Shown here in pieces: positions 1-7,236 of a DNA stretch of 64,000 bases (the first letter of the stretch is position 1; every line of letters starts with the position of its first letter). The notes beneath the pieces were generated by a model that was given only the letters and a program-made list of their open reading frames with translations, had not been told where the DNA came from and made no database searches. The translations under genes and the position numbers were made by a program. Source of the stretch: a bacterium (GTDB taxonomy: Bacteria; Actinomycetota; Acidimicrobiia; Spongiisociales; ZC4RG35); assembly GCA_028824015.1 (NCBI GenBank), contig JAPPFC010000036.1, positions 1 to 64,000 of the forward strand, given 5' to 3'.

Positions 1-277
1 AAGCCACATCACCCGTAATCGCATTCAACGACCGAATCTGAACAGCCTCACCCGGCCCCACTTCAACGACACCCAGCGAACCATCGCCCAGATGGTCCAT
101 CATGGGCATCTCCTCATCCATGGGTTCATCCGGGGCTGCAGTGGTCGGCGCCGCAGTGGCGGTTGGCTCTTCGGTCTCATCGTCGCCGCAAGCCGAAAGG
201 ACCAGCGCTGCGCAAGAGAGCACGACCAGGAACTTGAGCAACCCCTTAGCCCTCGTTGTTGTTGGTAGGTGGAGCAT
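1..277 (-). CDS. ABC-type substrate-binding lipoprotein, N-terminal part (runs off left edge)
   Basis: Only the first 92 codons are inside the window, so the ORF track misses it. The ATG has a clear ribosome site (AAAGGAGAG). The product begins with a basic, then hydrophobic signal peptide ending in a lipobox (LSAC), followed by an acidic/Thr/Pro-rich linker and then 'GVVEVGPGEAVQIRSLNAITG'-like sequence. From memory, that opening matches branched-chain-amino-acid-type (Peripla_BP_6) binding proteins. It should sit on the outer face of the cytoplasmic membrane and deliver a ligand to an ABC permease encoded off the window. The IS1595-type element is inserted about 80 bp upstream and could alter its expression. 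The ligand cannot be inferred. Confidence 0.75.
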   Translation of the reverse strand, partial: MLHLPTTTRAKGLLKFLVVLSCAALVLSACGDDETEEPTATAAPTTAAPDEPMDEEMPMMDHLGDGSLGVVEVGPGEAVQIRSLNAITGDVA

Positions 278-358
278 GATTCTCTCCTTTCATCCGAACA
301 GCGAAAATTCTTGACAGTTCACTCTTTTAATGAACGCTGAAGATAATACCCCCCTTCT

Positions 359-366
359 CAACGAAA
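359..366. repeat. Target-site duplication, left copy (8 bp)
   Basis: CAACGAAA lies directly outside the left terminal inverted repeat and recurs exactly at 3868-3875 outside the right one. Eight base pairs is the duplication length I associate with IS1595-family transposition. Confidence 0.85.
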
Positions 367-392
367 GAGAATTATATACCAAAGTGGCGAAA
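367..392 (+). repeat. Left terminal inverted repeat of the IS1595-type element
   Basis: The 26-bp end contains GAATTATATACCAAAGTGGC and matches the reverse complement of 3842-3867 at 25 of 26 positions. The only difference is the second base from the tip (GA versus GG). The next bases inward do not match, so the repeat length is well defined. Confidence 0.88.
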
Positions 393-423
393 CCGGGATT
401 TGACATTGTAGACTCGCCTTGCA

Positions 424-762
424 ATGGGCGAGATGACGATAGGTCAAGAGTTCGCCATGCGATGGCTATACCAGAACCGTCCGGTGCGGTCACCTCGTGG
501 TCAGCAACCTGAAGTGGACCCGTTTGAATTCGGCAACGAAGTCGCAGCGGCTGTTGATGCTTATGCCGACAAGAAGCGAGCGGAACTAGATCTGGTCTTA
601 CGGCGTGTGATCTGTGCCGCGTTGGATGACGAGGGACGTCCCAGCGATGTGAGAGTCAGCGCCAAGGAGTTACTTGAATCGGAGTGCATGACTTTTATTG
701 CTAGGAAGGTCACGGGAGGCTTTGATCGTCCTCGTCGTTTCCCCACCAATTTGCATGCATAA
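424..762 (+). CDS. Hypothetical protein (112 aa), element passenger
   Basis: This is the first ORF inside the element, directly upstream of the transposase and on the same strand. The product (MGEMTIGQEF...) is charged, predicted soluble and rich in helix formers, with no motif I recognise. A second ATG lies three codons in and neither has a convincing Shine-Dalgarno site. A TTGACA hexamer at 400-405 has no good -10 partner. It could be an accessory transposition protein or an unrelated cargo gene. It is kept because its codon use resembles the neighbours and it fills an otherwise empty stretch. Confidence 0.5.
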   Translation: MGEMTIGQEFAMRWLYQNRPVRSPRGQQPEVDPFEFGNEVAAAVDAYADKKRAELDLVLRRVICAALDDEGRPSDVRVSAKELLESECMTFIARKVTGGFDRPRRFPTNLHA

Positions 763-800
763 CCCCTAGTTGACCTGCGGTTTTGTCACAGGCCGCCACT

Positions 801-1772
801 ATGCTTCCATATATGGAAGCTCGGATCAAAGCCCCCGGAAAGGCACACCGCACAGGCATCAGCCTGATCGACCTATTCGCCAAGTTCCCCGACGACGACA
901 CCGCCGAAGCGTGGTTCCGCGGGTTGCGGTGGCCGAACGGCATCACCTGCCCCCAGTGCGGGAGCGACAGGGTGCAGGACGGATGCGCTCACAAGACCAT
1001 GCCCTTCCGCTGTCGGGACTGCAACAAGAAGTTCTCGACCAAGACCGGCAGTGTGATGCAATCATCGAAGCTGGGGTATCGGGTTTGGGCGATAGCGATT
1101 TATCTGTTCAACACGAGCATCAAAGGCACGTCGTCGATGAAGCTCCACCGAGACCTCGGGATCACTCAGAAGTCGGCATGGCATCTGGCGCATCGGATTC
1201 GGGAGGCTTGGGGAGACCAGCACGAGGTGTTCTCCGGGCCGGTGGAGGTCGATGAGACGTACATCGGGGGCAAGGAGAAGAACAAGCACGCTCACAAGAA
1301 AGCCAACCTCGGCCGCGGCACAGTTGGTAAGACCGCCGTGGTTGGGGCGAAGGACCGGGCTACGAACTGGGTGTCGGCTCGGGTGGTGGACCGCACCGAC
1401 AAGTTGACGCTTCAGGGGTTTGCCCTGTCACACATGGACGGTGGGGCGGAGGTGTTCACCGACGACGCCAAAGCCTATCAGGGATTGCCGAACCACCAGA
1501 CCGTCAAACACTCCATCAGCGAATACGTGAACGGGGAGGCGCACACGAACGGCGTCGAGTCGTTCTGGGCGATGCTGAAACGCGGGTATCACGGCACCTA
1601 CCACCGTCTATCCCGCAAGCACCTCCAACGGTATGTGAACGAGTTCGCCGGGCGTCACAACATGCGAGATTTGGACACGATCCATCAGATGAGCTGGATG
1701 GTCGTGGGGATGCTGGGCAAGCGACTCCGCTACGAAGACCTCAAAGCGGGCGGGAGAACCCACGCAACCTAG
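801..1772 (+). CDS. IS1595-family (ISXO2-like) DDE transposase
   Basis: This enzyme catalyses excision and integration of the surrounding element. From the ATG at 801 it is 323 aa. A zinc ribbon (CPQC at about 50 and CRDC at about 71) is followed by an RNase H-like catalytic core: 'VEVDETYIGGKEKNKH' (D151), 'VFTDDAKAY' (D221/222) and 'NGVESFWAMLKRGYHGTYH', where the third acidic/Asn ligand lies. The C-terminal 'RYVNEFAGRHNMR' region is typical of the family. No start has a good ribosome site: TTG 783, ATG 801 and ATG 813 are all possible. A 16-bp palindrome covers the start. No frameshift or stop is seen, so it looks active. Confidence 0.92.
   Translation: MLPYMEARIKAPGKAHRTGISLIDLFAKFPDDDTAEAWFRGLRWPNGITCPQCGSDRVQDGCAHKTMPFRCRDCNKKFSTKTGSVMQSSKLGYRVWAIAIYLFNTSIKGTSSMKLHRDLGITQKSAWHLAHRIREAWGDQHEVFSGPVEVDETYIGGKEKNKHAHKKANLGRGTVGKTAVVGAKDRATNWVSARVVDRTDKLTLQGFALSHMDGGAEVFTDDAKAYQGLPNHQTVKHSISEYVNGEAHTNGVESFWAMLKRGYHGTYHRLSRKHLQRYVNEFAGRHNMRDLDTIHQMSWMVVGMLGKRLRYEDLKAGGRTHAT
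804..819. promoter_or_regulatory. Perfect 16-bp palindrome over the transposase start
   Basis: CTTCCATATATGGAAG is a perfect inverted repeat overlapping the candidate ATG codons of the transposase. It could bind an autorepressor or form an mRNA hairpin that hides the start codon. No regulator of this kind is known to me for the family. Confidence 0.4.
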
Positions 1773-2026
1773 AGTTCGTAGACGACTACCCGTTTCTGTC
1801 TTCGCCGACGCCGCCGTCTAACACGTTTACGTCCTGATCGGTGGTCTGCTAACGCGGCTTTTTGCAAGTCTGCGTCGGTGAGACTGGACGGGTTGCCTTG
1901 GAGTTTCTTGTGAATGTGATCCGCTATCAGTCTGTTGACTGCCGTGGTGGGATGGGTGACTCGCTCGTGTCGATGGGTGATCTTGACCTCGACAAGCGGC
2001 CGGCTATCATACGAGCCGTTCGGCAT
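1769..2026 (-). CDS. Small basic hypothetical protein (85 aa), element passenger
   Basis: A strong ribosome site (CCAAGGAGAAC) precedes the ATG, so this is probably translated despite its size. It converges with the transposase and overlaps its last 4 bp. The product is soluble, with a highly basic C-terminus (a run of Arg, then QKR) that would suit nucleic-acid binding. No family was recognised. Its place directly behind the transposase suggests an accessory or cargo gene of the element. Confidence 0.6.
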   Translation of the reverse strand: MPNGSYDSRPLVEVKITHRHERVTHPTTAVNRLIADHIHKKLQGNPSSLTDADLQKAALADHRSGRKRVRRRRRRRQKRVVVYEL

Positions 2027-2155
2027 CGTGTTCTCCTTGGAGTGATGTTTTTGGTTGTCACGGTGCTGAGCGCAGTTCGGGTCTCGGGATAAGGGAGACC
2101 CGAACCGTCAGCTATCCACTCCCTGAGTTTAGGCCCTTCACTCGGCGGTACTGGT

Positions 2156-2923
2156 TCAGCAGTTTCCTAGCTGTTCTTTCACGAAGTCGTACTCTGCTTG
2201 GTCCATGGTGGCCTGGTAGCGGTACTTGACGTCCACGTGCATGTGTAGATACTCGCACCAGCCGGGATAGTTCGTGTTCTGCGGAGAAGCCGGATCGTCG
2301 CGGTTCCACCACTCCAACGGGTCGAAGTAAGCCTTGGACTCGTCCACCGACCCCACGACGGGCCGCGTGTTGTACGCATCCAACGTGAACATCCTGTTAC
2401 GCACGCCGGAGCACCACGCCTCATAGGGAGACACCACAAAATCGACTGTCGTGTGTGTTCCGTAGCTCAGATAGCCCACGGTGTCGCCCCGGCGCCAGAA
2501 CATGGTGGGCGGCAACTTCTCGAAGTAGGCACCCCCGGAGATCCATCCGTCGCAGTTCGCCGGTGCTATGTCGATGTGCTCCATTTTCGCCAGTGACGTT
2601 TGGGCGGTTTCGCCGGTGGTTGGAGCGTATTGCCCTGGGCGAAGGGTGTAGGTCGTGGAGGTAGTGGTCGGGGATGTTTGCTCTTGCAGGTGGTAGCGGT
2701 AGAGGAACGTGACGATCTCGGCGCGGGTGACCTTCTCGTCGGGGCAGAAGCGGTCGTCGGCGCATCCCTGGGTGATGCCCTGTTCGACTGCCCAGGCGAT
2801 GGCGTCCTCGGCGTAGTGACCGGCAGGTACGTCCGTAAACCCGGTGGTGGATCTGGCCAGCACCACCCCACCGGTCAGCCCCAACACGAACGCCAGAACG
2901 ATAAACAGATGCCTTGTACTCAC
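2156..2923 (-). CDS. Secreted SLH-domain protein with degenerate HNH (DUF1524-like) C-terminus
   Basis: 255 aa, GTG start. Residues 1-24 form a signal peptide or anchor. Residues 28-76 are one S-layer homology repeat ('FTDVPAGHYAEDAIAWAVEQGIT...VTRAEIVTFLYR'). A Thr-rich linker follows. The C-terminal part resembles, from memory, secreted HNH/DUF1524 nucleases: 'DPLEWW' and 'VDVKYRYQATMDQAEYDFV' align well. The usual catalytic Asp-His appears as D161-F162 ('TVDFVVSPYEAW'), so nuclease activity is doubtful. Several paired Cys suggest an exported, disulfide-bonded domain. It lies 4 bp behind the lipoprotein gene and is probably co-transcribed. SLH attachment to the cell surface is inferred. Confidence 0.75.
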   Translation of the reverse strand: MSTRHLFIVLAFVLGLTGGVVLARSTTGFTDVPAGHYAEDAIAWAVEQGITQGCADDRFCPDEKVTRAEIVTFLYRYHLQEQTSPTTTSTTYTLRPGQYAPTTGETAQTSLAKMEHIDIAPANCDGWISGGAYFEKLPPTMFWRRGDTVGYLSYGTHTTVDFVVSPYEAWCSGVRNRMFTLDAYNTRPVVGSVDESKAYFDPLEWWNRDDPASPQNTNYPGWCEYLHMHVDVKYRYQATMDQAEYDFVKEQLGNC

Positions 2924-2927
2924 AATG

Positions 2928-3323
2928 TCACCGCGTGAAGGTCTTGAAGGATATAAACGGTTTGGAATATCCAGTGAGAGTCACCACATTGCGTCCGGGT
3001 TTCAGATTGACTCTCTCGTTGATGCGGTCAACTTGGAACCCTTCTTCGTCATAGAACCGTACCTCGAAGTACACACCGTCCTCGGTCCCGCCCCAGTCAA
3101 GTTCCAAACGGCATGACACCTCCCAATGATCACCGGCGAAGTCGTCATCTATCACCTTGCACCGCTCCTCGAAAAAGTCCGGTGCCGATGTTGTGGAGGT
3201 AGTGCCTCTGGTGGTGGTCGGGAAGTCCGTTTCGACATTGGATAGGTCTGCGCTGAGTTCTTCTAAGGCTGTGCATCCCGCCACTAGCAGCAGAAGCAAG
3301 GCTATGGTGATGGTTCTGGTCAT
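2928..3323 (-). CDS. Small lipoprotein, FxLYD-like
   Basis: The start is set at the internal ATG (3323), because GGAAAGGA lies just upstream and the product then begins with a lipoprotein signal (MTRTITIALLLLLVAGC, lipobox LVAGC). The ORF-track start is 21 codons too early. After a Ser/Thr-rich spacer, one small domain ('WEVSCRLELDW...VYFEVRFYDEEGFQVD...LKPG') resembles FxLYD-type beta-sandwich domains. It precedes the SLH gene by 4 bp, so the two may form a cell-envelope cargo unit of the mobile element. Its ligand is unknown. Confidence 0.65.
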   Translation of the reverse strand: MTRTITIALLLLLVAGCTALEELSADLSNVETDFPTTTRGTTSTTSAPDFFEERCKVIDDDFAGDHWEVSCRLELDWGGTEDGVYFEVRFYDEEGFQVDRINERVNLKPGRNVVTLTGYSKPFISFKTFTR

Positions 3324-3417
3324 GGGGCTGTCCTTTCCACACCCAACTCTACCCGTCGCTCTGCTACCATGGTTGGTTATGACCACTACATTCCCTCTTT
3401 GCTAAGCTGGACCGGTC

Positions 3418-3660
3418 ATGACTTCTCGCATGAAGCCACCTGCTGACGTCACCCGCCTTCCGCAGGACATCTACGACCATCTCAACCGCATCGAAGGCAA
3501 GCTCGACTCGGGGCTGGATCGTCTCGAAGGCAAGATGAATGCTGGGTTCGCCCGCTTGGACACGAGGATGGATCGCTTGGACACGAGGATGGATCGTCTA
3601 GAAGACAAAGTGGACCGTCTTCAGGACGGCATCAACGCCCTACTCAACGGACAACAATGA
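3418..3660 (+). CDS. Small coiled-coil protein with heptad repeats (80 aa)
   Basis: Most of the protein is one continuous heptad array: 'LNRIEGKLDSGLDRLEGKM...RLDTRMDRLDTRMDRLEDKVDRLQDGI'. The near-perfect 'RLDTRMD' duplication is visible in the DNA as tandem 21-bp repeats. No membrane segment or signal is seen. Such proteins usually oligomerise, but the role here is unknown. It diverges from the lipoprotein gene, and its TGA overlaps the ATG of the next small ORF, which suggests translational coupling. Confidence 0.65.
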   Translation: MTSRMKPPADVTRLPQDIYDHLNRIEGKLDSGLDRLEGKMNAGFARLDTRMDRLDTRMDRLEDKVDRLQDGINALLNGQQ

Positions 3661-3818
3661 CCACCACCGCCAAACCCGAACGGCGCCAGAGGGGCCGCCC
3701 AGTCGAGAAGCCCCTCCCCCCGCCTATCCCAGACACACCCGAGAACATCGCCCGGGCCGTGATAACCACCCCTCCGAAGCGGCGTAAGGACTGGAAGTAC
3801 CTCAAAACCCAGACTTAG
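3657..3818 (+). CDS. 53-aa protein, coupled to the coiled-coil gene
   Basis: This ORF is too short for the track. It starts within the previous stop codon (ATGA overlap) and ends in TAG, giving 'MTTTAKPERRQRGRPVEKP...IPDTPENIARAV...PPKRRKDWKYL'. The order is a basic N-terminus, a Pro-rich linker, a short helix ('PENIARAVI') and a basic C-terminus with an aromatic 'WKYL'. I have a general impression that 'PDTPENIARAV...PPK' small proteins recur near mobile genes, but cannot confirm it here. It lies just inside the right end of the element. Confidence 0.6.
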   Translation: MTTTAKPERRQRGRPVEKPLPPPIPDTPENIARAVITTPPKRRKDWKYLKTQT

Positions 3819-3841
3819 CTAGGCGAGCGCACCCCTCCTAC

Positions 3842-3867
3842 TTTCGCCACTTTGGTATATAATTCCC
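3842..3867 (-). repeat. Right terminal inverted repeat of the IS1595-type element
   Basis: The reverse complement of 367-392, with one mismatch at the second base from the tip. It defines the right boundary together with the adjoining 8-bp duplication. Confidence 0.88.
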
Positions 3868-3875
3868 CAACGAAA
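3868..3875. repeat. Target-site duplication, right copy (8 bp)
   Basis: CAACGAAA, identical to 359-366, immediately outside the right inverted repeat. Confidence 0.85.
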
Positions 3876-3945
3876 TGTAAACGAATGGGGCCTTATTCTT
3901 AACACTCTTCCCTACCGGGCGCCCCCATCAGGGGTGTGGAGACTG

Positions 3946-4791
3946 CTAGCGGCCCTTGGGATGCCAGACGGTTTTGATCTCGGTGAAGGCCGAGATCCTG
4001 TAGAGGTTGGCGTCGGATCCCTCCCAGCGCCCGGTGCGTTTCAGGTTGTGGGACGCCGCCTCCTCAAGATCCGAGATGCCCTCGGGGTGAACTCCCGAAA
4101 AGTCTACGCCGTTGACGTCCATGTGGCCGGCCAGCCAGGGCGCCAGTTCCTCGGGAAAACCGGTGAGGATGTTCACCACCCCCGCCGGGACATCGGCCGT
4201 AGCCAGCGCCTCCGCCAGGGTGATGGCGATCATCGGCTGGGCGGGGGAGGCCACCACCACGGCTGTGTTCCCGCTCGAGACGACGGGAGCCAGCCCCGCC
4301 ACAAGCCCCCGAAGCACCGGTGCGGAGGGAGCGATCACCCCCACCACCCCCACCGGTTCGGGGACGGAGATGTTGAAGAACGGCCCGGCCACCGGGTTCA
4401 TGTTCCCGACCACCTGCATGTATTTGTCGCACCAGCCCGCATACCAGATCAGGAGGTCGATGGCCTCCCCGACTTCCCCCCGGGCATCCTCGGCCGAGGA
4501 GCCTCCCAACTCCAGTTGGGCGGCAAAAGTCGCAGCCCGGTCCTCGACCATCTCGGCGATCCGATAGAGGACCTGGCCCCGGTTGTATCCGGATCGCCCC
4601 TTCCATCCCGCCAGGGCGGCGCGGGCGGCGCGCACCGCCATCCGCAGATCCTTGCGGGAAGCCCGGGAGATGTGAACCACCTCCGAGCCGTCATCGGAGA
4701 CAACAGGGAAGGTGCGGCCCGACTCGGACCGTGGAAAGCCCCCATCGATGTAGAGCTTGTAGGTCTTTCGAACGGCCAGCCGCTCACCCAT
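3946..4791 (-). CDS. Short aldehyde dehydrogenase-like protein lacking the catalytic domain
   Basis: The real start is the ATG at 4791, which overlaps the stop of the full-length ALDH gene (ATGA); the 401-aa track ORF begins too early. The 281-aa product has the N-terminal ALDH half ('YKLYIDGGFPRSESGRTF', 'PVGVVGVIAPSAP', 'SSGNTAVVVASP', 'PAGVVNILTGF'). It then jumps to the usual C-terminal strand ('AFTEIKTVWHP'). The stretch that would carry the catalytic Glu and Cys is absent. It may be a regulatory or structural partner of the upstream ALDH. I recall similar deoC-ALDH-ALDH clusters in other actinobacteria, which argues against simple decay. Confidence 0.8.
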   Translation of the reverse strand: MGERLAVRKTYKLYIDGGFPRSESGRTFPVVSDDGSEVVHISRASRKDLRMAVRAARAALAGWKGRSGYNRGQVLYRIAEMVEDRAATFAAQLELGGSSAEDARGEVGEAIDLLIWYAGWCDKYMQVVGNMNPVAGPFFNISVPEPVGVVGVIAPSAPVLRGLVAGLAPVVSSGNTAVVVASPAQPMIAITLAEALATADVPAGVVNILTGFPEELAPWLAGHMDVNGVDFSGVHPEGISDLEEAASHNLKRTGRWEGSDANLYRISAFTEIKTVWHPKGR

Positions 4792-6272
4792 CACCCGACT
4801 CCCCTCAGGTAGGCCGCCAGGCCGTGTCGACCCCCCTCCCTGCCGAACCCGGATTCTTTCACTCCCCCGAACGGGGAGGCAGGGTCGAACTTGTTGTAGG
4901 TGTTGGCCCACACCACCCCCGCCGCCAGGCGGTCGGCCATCCACAGGATGCGGGACCCCTTGGAGGTCCAAACGCCGGAGGCCAGCCCGTACGGGGTGTT
5001 GTTGGCCCGCTCCACCGCCTCGTCCGGGGTGCGGAAGGTGAGAATCGACAGCACCGGACCGAAGATCTCCTCCCGGGCGATGCGGTGGGACTGTGAGACA
5101 TCGGTGAAGAGGGTGGGAGGGAACCAGAATCCTCTCTCCGGCAGGTCGCACGGCGGCTGGTAGATGAGGGCGCCCTCCTCTTGCCCGGATTCCACCAACT
5201 CGGTGATCCTCCGCAGTTGGGCGGCCGAGTTGATGGCGCCGATGTCGGTGTTCTTGTCCAGGGGATCCCCCACCCGAAGGGTGGAAAGCCGGCGGCGAAG
5301 GCGATCCACGAACTCGGAGGCGATGGACTCCTGCACCAGAAGCCTGCTGCCCGCACAGCAGACCTGTCCCTGGTTGAAGAAGATGCCGTTCACAACCCCT
5401 TCCACGGCCTGATCCAACGGCGCATCCTCGAACACCAAGTGCGCTCCCTTCCCACCCAACTCCAGGGTGAGCGCCTTCCCCGAGCCCGCCAGCCGTCTTC
5501 GTATCTCCTTTCCCACCTGCGTCGAGCCGGTAAACGCCACCTTGTCCACTCCCGGATGGCCCACCAGTTCCGCCCCGGTCTCCCCGGCGCCGGGAATCAC
5601 GTTCAGCACCCCCGGGGGGAGACCCGCTTCAGCGGCGATCTCAGCCAATCGCAGCGCCGAGAGCGGAGTGGTCTCCGCCGGTTTGAGAACCACCGTGTTA
5701 CCGGTGGCCAGGGCGGGCGCCACCTTCCAGGCCGCCATGAGCAATGGGAAGTTCCAAGGGATCACCTGTCCCACCACTCCCAAGGGACGAGGAGCGGCTC
5801 CCGGAAAGGCGTACTCCAGCTTGTCGGCCCACCCGGCGTGATAGAAGAAGTGGGCGGCCACCAGCGGGAGATCGGTGTCCCGGGCCTCACGGATCGGCTT
5901 TCCCCCGTCCCGTGTGTCCAGAACCGCCAACTCGCGGCTGCGCTCTTGGATCAGCCGGGCGATGCGGAACAGCGACTTGGCCCTCTCGATGGGGGGCAAA
6001 CCGGCCCATTCCGCCGCCGCGTCCCGGGCGGCGCCGACCGCCCGGTCCACATCGGCCGGCCCCGCCTCGGCCACCATTGACAGATGCCCCTCGGTGGCCG
6101 GCTCGATGGTGGAGAACCACTTGCCGGAGAGAGGCTCGGTCTCCTCTCCGTTTATCCACAGCCCCGATCGGTCGCGGACCTCGGCCAGATCAGGATTCTC
6201 GCGGGATTCCTGGTACTCCCACATGGGCAGGCCCGCGTCAGGACGGGGCGCAAGAGTGTCGTCGACGCCCAC
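4791..6272 (-). CDS. Aldehyde dehydrogenase (NAD(P)+), full length
   Basis: 493 aa, GTG start 4 bp after the deoC stop. It has all the hallmarks: cofactor site 'VIPWNFPLL' and 'ATGNTVVLKPAE', 'FTGSTQVGKEI', general base Glu271 in 'LELGGKGAHLVF', and nucleophile Cys305 in 'NQGQVCCAGSR'. It would oxidise an aldehyde to the acid. The operon context suggests acetaldehyde released by DeoC, or another short aldehyde from deoxynucleoside breakdown. It is followed by the catalytic-domain-less ALDH homologue with a 4-bp overlap, so a mixed complex is possible. Substrate is inferred from context only. Confidence 0.9.
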   Translation of the reverse strand: MGVDDTLAPRPDAGLPMWEYQESRENPDLAEVRDRSGLWINGEETEPLSGKWFSTIEPATEGHLSMVAEAGPADVDRAVGAARDAAAEWAGLPPIERAKSLFRIARLIQERSRELAVLDTRDGGKPIREARDTDLPLVAAHFFYHAGWADKLEYAFPGAAPRPLGVVGQVIPWNFPLLMAAWKVAPALATGNTVVLKPAETTPLSALRLAEIAAEAGLPPGVLNVIPGAGETGAELVGHPGVDKVAFTGSTQVGKEIRRRLAGSGKALTLELGGKGAHLVFEDAPLDQAVEGVVNGIFFNQGQVCCAGSRLLVQESIASEFVDRLRRRLSTLRVGDPLDKNTDIGAINSAAQLRRITELVESGQEEGALIYQPPCDLPERGFWFPPTLFTDVSQSHRIAREEIFGPVLSILTFRTPDEAVERANNTPYGLASGVWTSKGSRILWMADRLAAGVVWANTYNKFDPASPFGGVKESGFGREGGRHGLAAYLRGVG

Positions 6273-6276
6273 GCGC

Positions 6277-7236
6277 TCAGGCCCTGGTGAAGTAGTCGGG
6301 GGACTGATACCTCTCCGTCCCCAGCCATCTGATCTGCATCAACAGGTCGTTGAGCAGGCTTGAGGCCCCGAACCGGAAGCGTTGGGGGGTCATCCACTCA
6401 AGACCGAGGGTCTCGTTGAGCAGGACGAGCCATCTGATGGCCTGTTTGGCGGAGCTAATCCCCCCGGCGGGCTTCATCCCCACCGCTCTTCCGGTATTGC
6501 GATAGAAGTCCCTGATCGACTCCAGCATCACCAGGGTCACCGGCAGGGTGGCAGCCGGGGAGACCTTGCCGGTGGAGGTCTTGATGAAATCGGCGCCGGC
6601 CGCCATAGCCAGCGTGGAGGCCCTTCGAACGTTGTCGTAGGACCCAAGCTCTCCGGTCTCGAGTATCACCTTCAGGCATGCATCCCCCGCCGCTTCCCGG
6701 ACAGCCGCCACCTCGGCGAAGACCTTCACGTAGTCCCCCGCCAGAAACGCCCCTCGATCGATCACCATGTCCACCTCGTCCGCCCCGTCGGCAACCACCT
6801 GGGTGGTCTCGGCGATCTTCAGGTCGAGGGGAGCCTGCCCCGACGGGAAGTAAGTGGAGACCGCCGCCACCTTCACCGCACTGCCTCCCACAACCTCCGC
6901 CGCAGCCCCCACCAGGTTGGGATAAACGCACACCGCCGCCACCGGGGGAATGGAGAAGTCCGTGGGGTCCGGCCTGATAGCCTTATGGCAGAGTTGTCTT
7001 ACCTTATCTCTGGTGTCCATCCCCTCGAGGGTGGTCAAGTCGGTCATGGATATGGCGGCCCGCAAAGCCCACATCTTGGCTTCCCGCTTGATCGAACGGG
7101 TGGAGAGTGCCGCGACCCGCTCCTCCACCATCACTTCATCGGTCGACGGCGCCGATCTCACAAGAGAGCGGAGTTCTCGCTCTGACAGTCCCGTCCACGC
7201 CCGATCCGGAGCAACAGTCAACACATGTTCGGCCAT
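6277..7236 (-). CDS. deoC: Deoxyribose-phosphate aldolase
   Basis: DeoC cleaves 2-deoxyribose 5-phosphate to glyceraldehyde 3-phosphate and acetaldehyde via a Schiff-base lysine, visible in 'ADFIKTSTGK'. Other family marks are 'VCVYPNLV', 'EVDMVIDRGAFLAGD', 'LKVILETGEL' and 'GMKPAGGI'. At 319 aa from the ATG at 7236 it belongs to the long DeoC class. The track start lies 11 codons upstream and would overlap the divergent transporter further. It heads an operon with two ALDH-type genes, which fits removal of its acetaldehyde product. The 5' end overlaps the divergent EamA gene by 12 bp. Confidence 0.92.
   Translation of the reverse strand: MAEHVLTVAPDRAWTGLSERELRSLVRSAPSTDEVMVEERVAALSTRSIKREAKMWALRAAISMTDLTTLEGMDTRDKVRQLCHKAIRPDPTDFSIPPVAAVCVYPNLVGAAAEVVGGSAVKVAAVSTYFPSGQAPLDLKIAETTQVVADGADEVDMVIDRGAFLAGDYVKVFAEVAAVREAAGDACLKVILETGELGSYDNVRRASTLAMAAGADFIKTSTGKVSPAATLPVTLVMLESIRDFYRNTGRAVGMKPAGGISSAKQAIRWLVLLNETLGLEWMTPQRFRFGASSLLNDLLMQIRWLGTERYQSPDYFTRA

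Larger units (their letters stand above)
367..3867 (+). mobile_element. IS1595-type element with passenger genes (3501 bp)
   Basis: The element is bounded by 26-bp inverted repeats and an 8-bp direct repeat, and contains one intact IS1595/ISXO2-like DDE transposase gene. Simple IS1595 elements are about 1 kb; this one is 3.5 kb. The extra space holds a 112-aa ORF, an 85-aa basic protein, an SLH/HNH-like secreted protein, a lipoprotein, a coiled-coil protein and a 53-aa protein. It inserted between the aldehyde dehydrogenase operon and the substrate-binding lipoprotein gene. Removing it and one target copy rejoins about 160 bp of intergenic DNA. The near-identical ends and intact genes suggest a recent, possibly still mobile insertion. 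Confidence 0.85.

Noticed and set aside
400-428. TTGACA promoter for the first passenger ORF
   Set aside because: A perfect -35 is present, but no reasonable -10 hexamer lies at 16-18 bp.
1862-2092. 76-aa rightward ORF
   Set aside because: Overlaps the 85-aa leftward gene that has a strong ribosome site; no support of its own.
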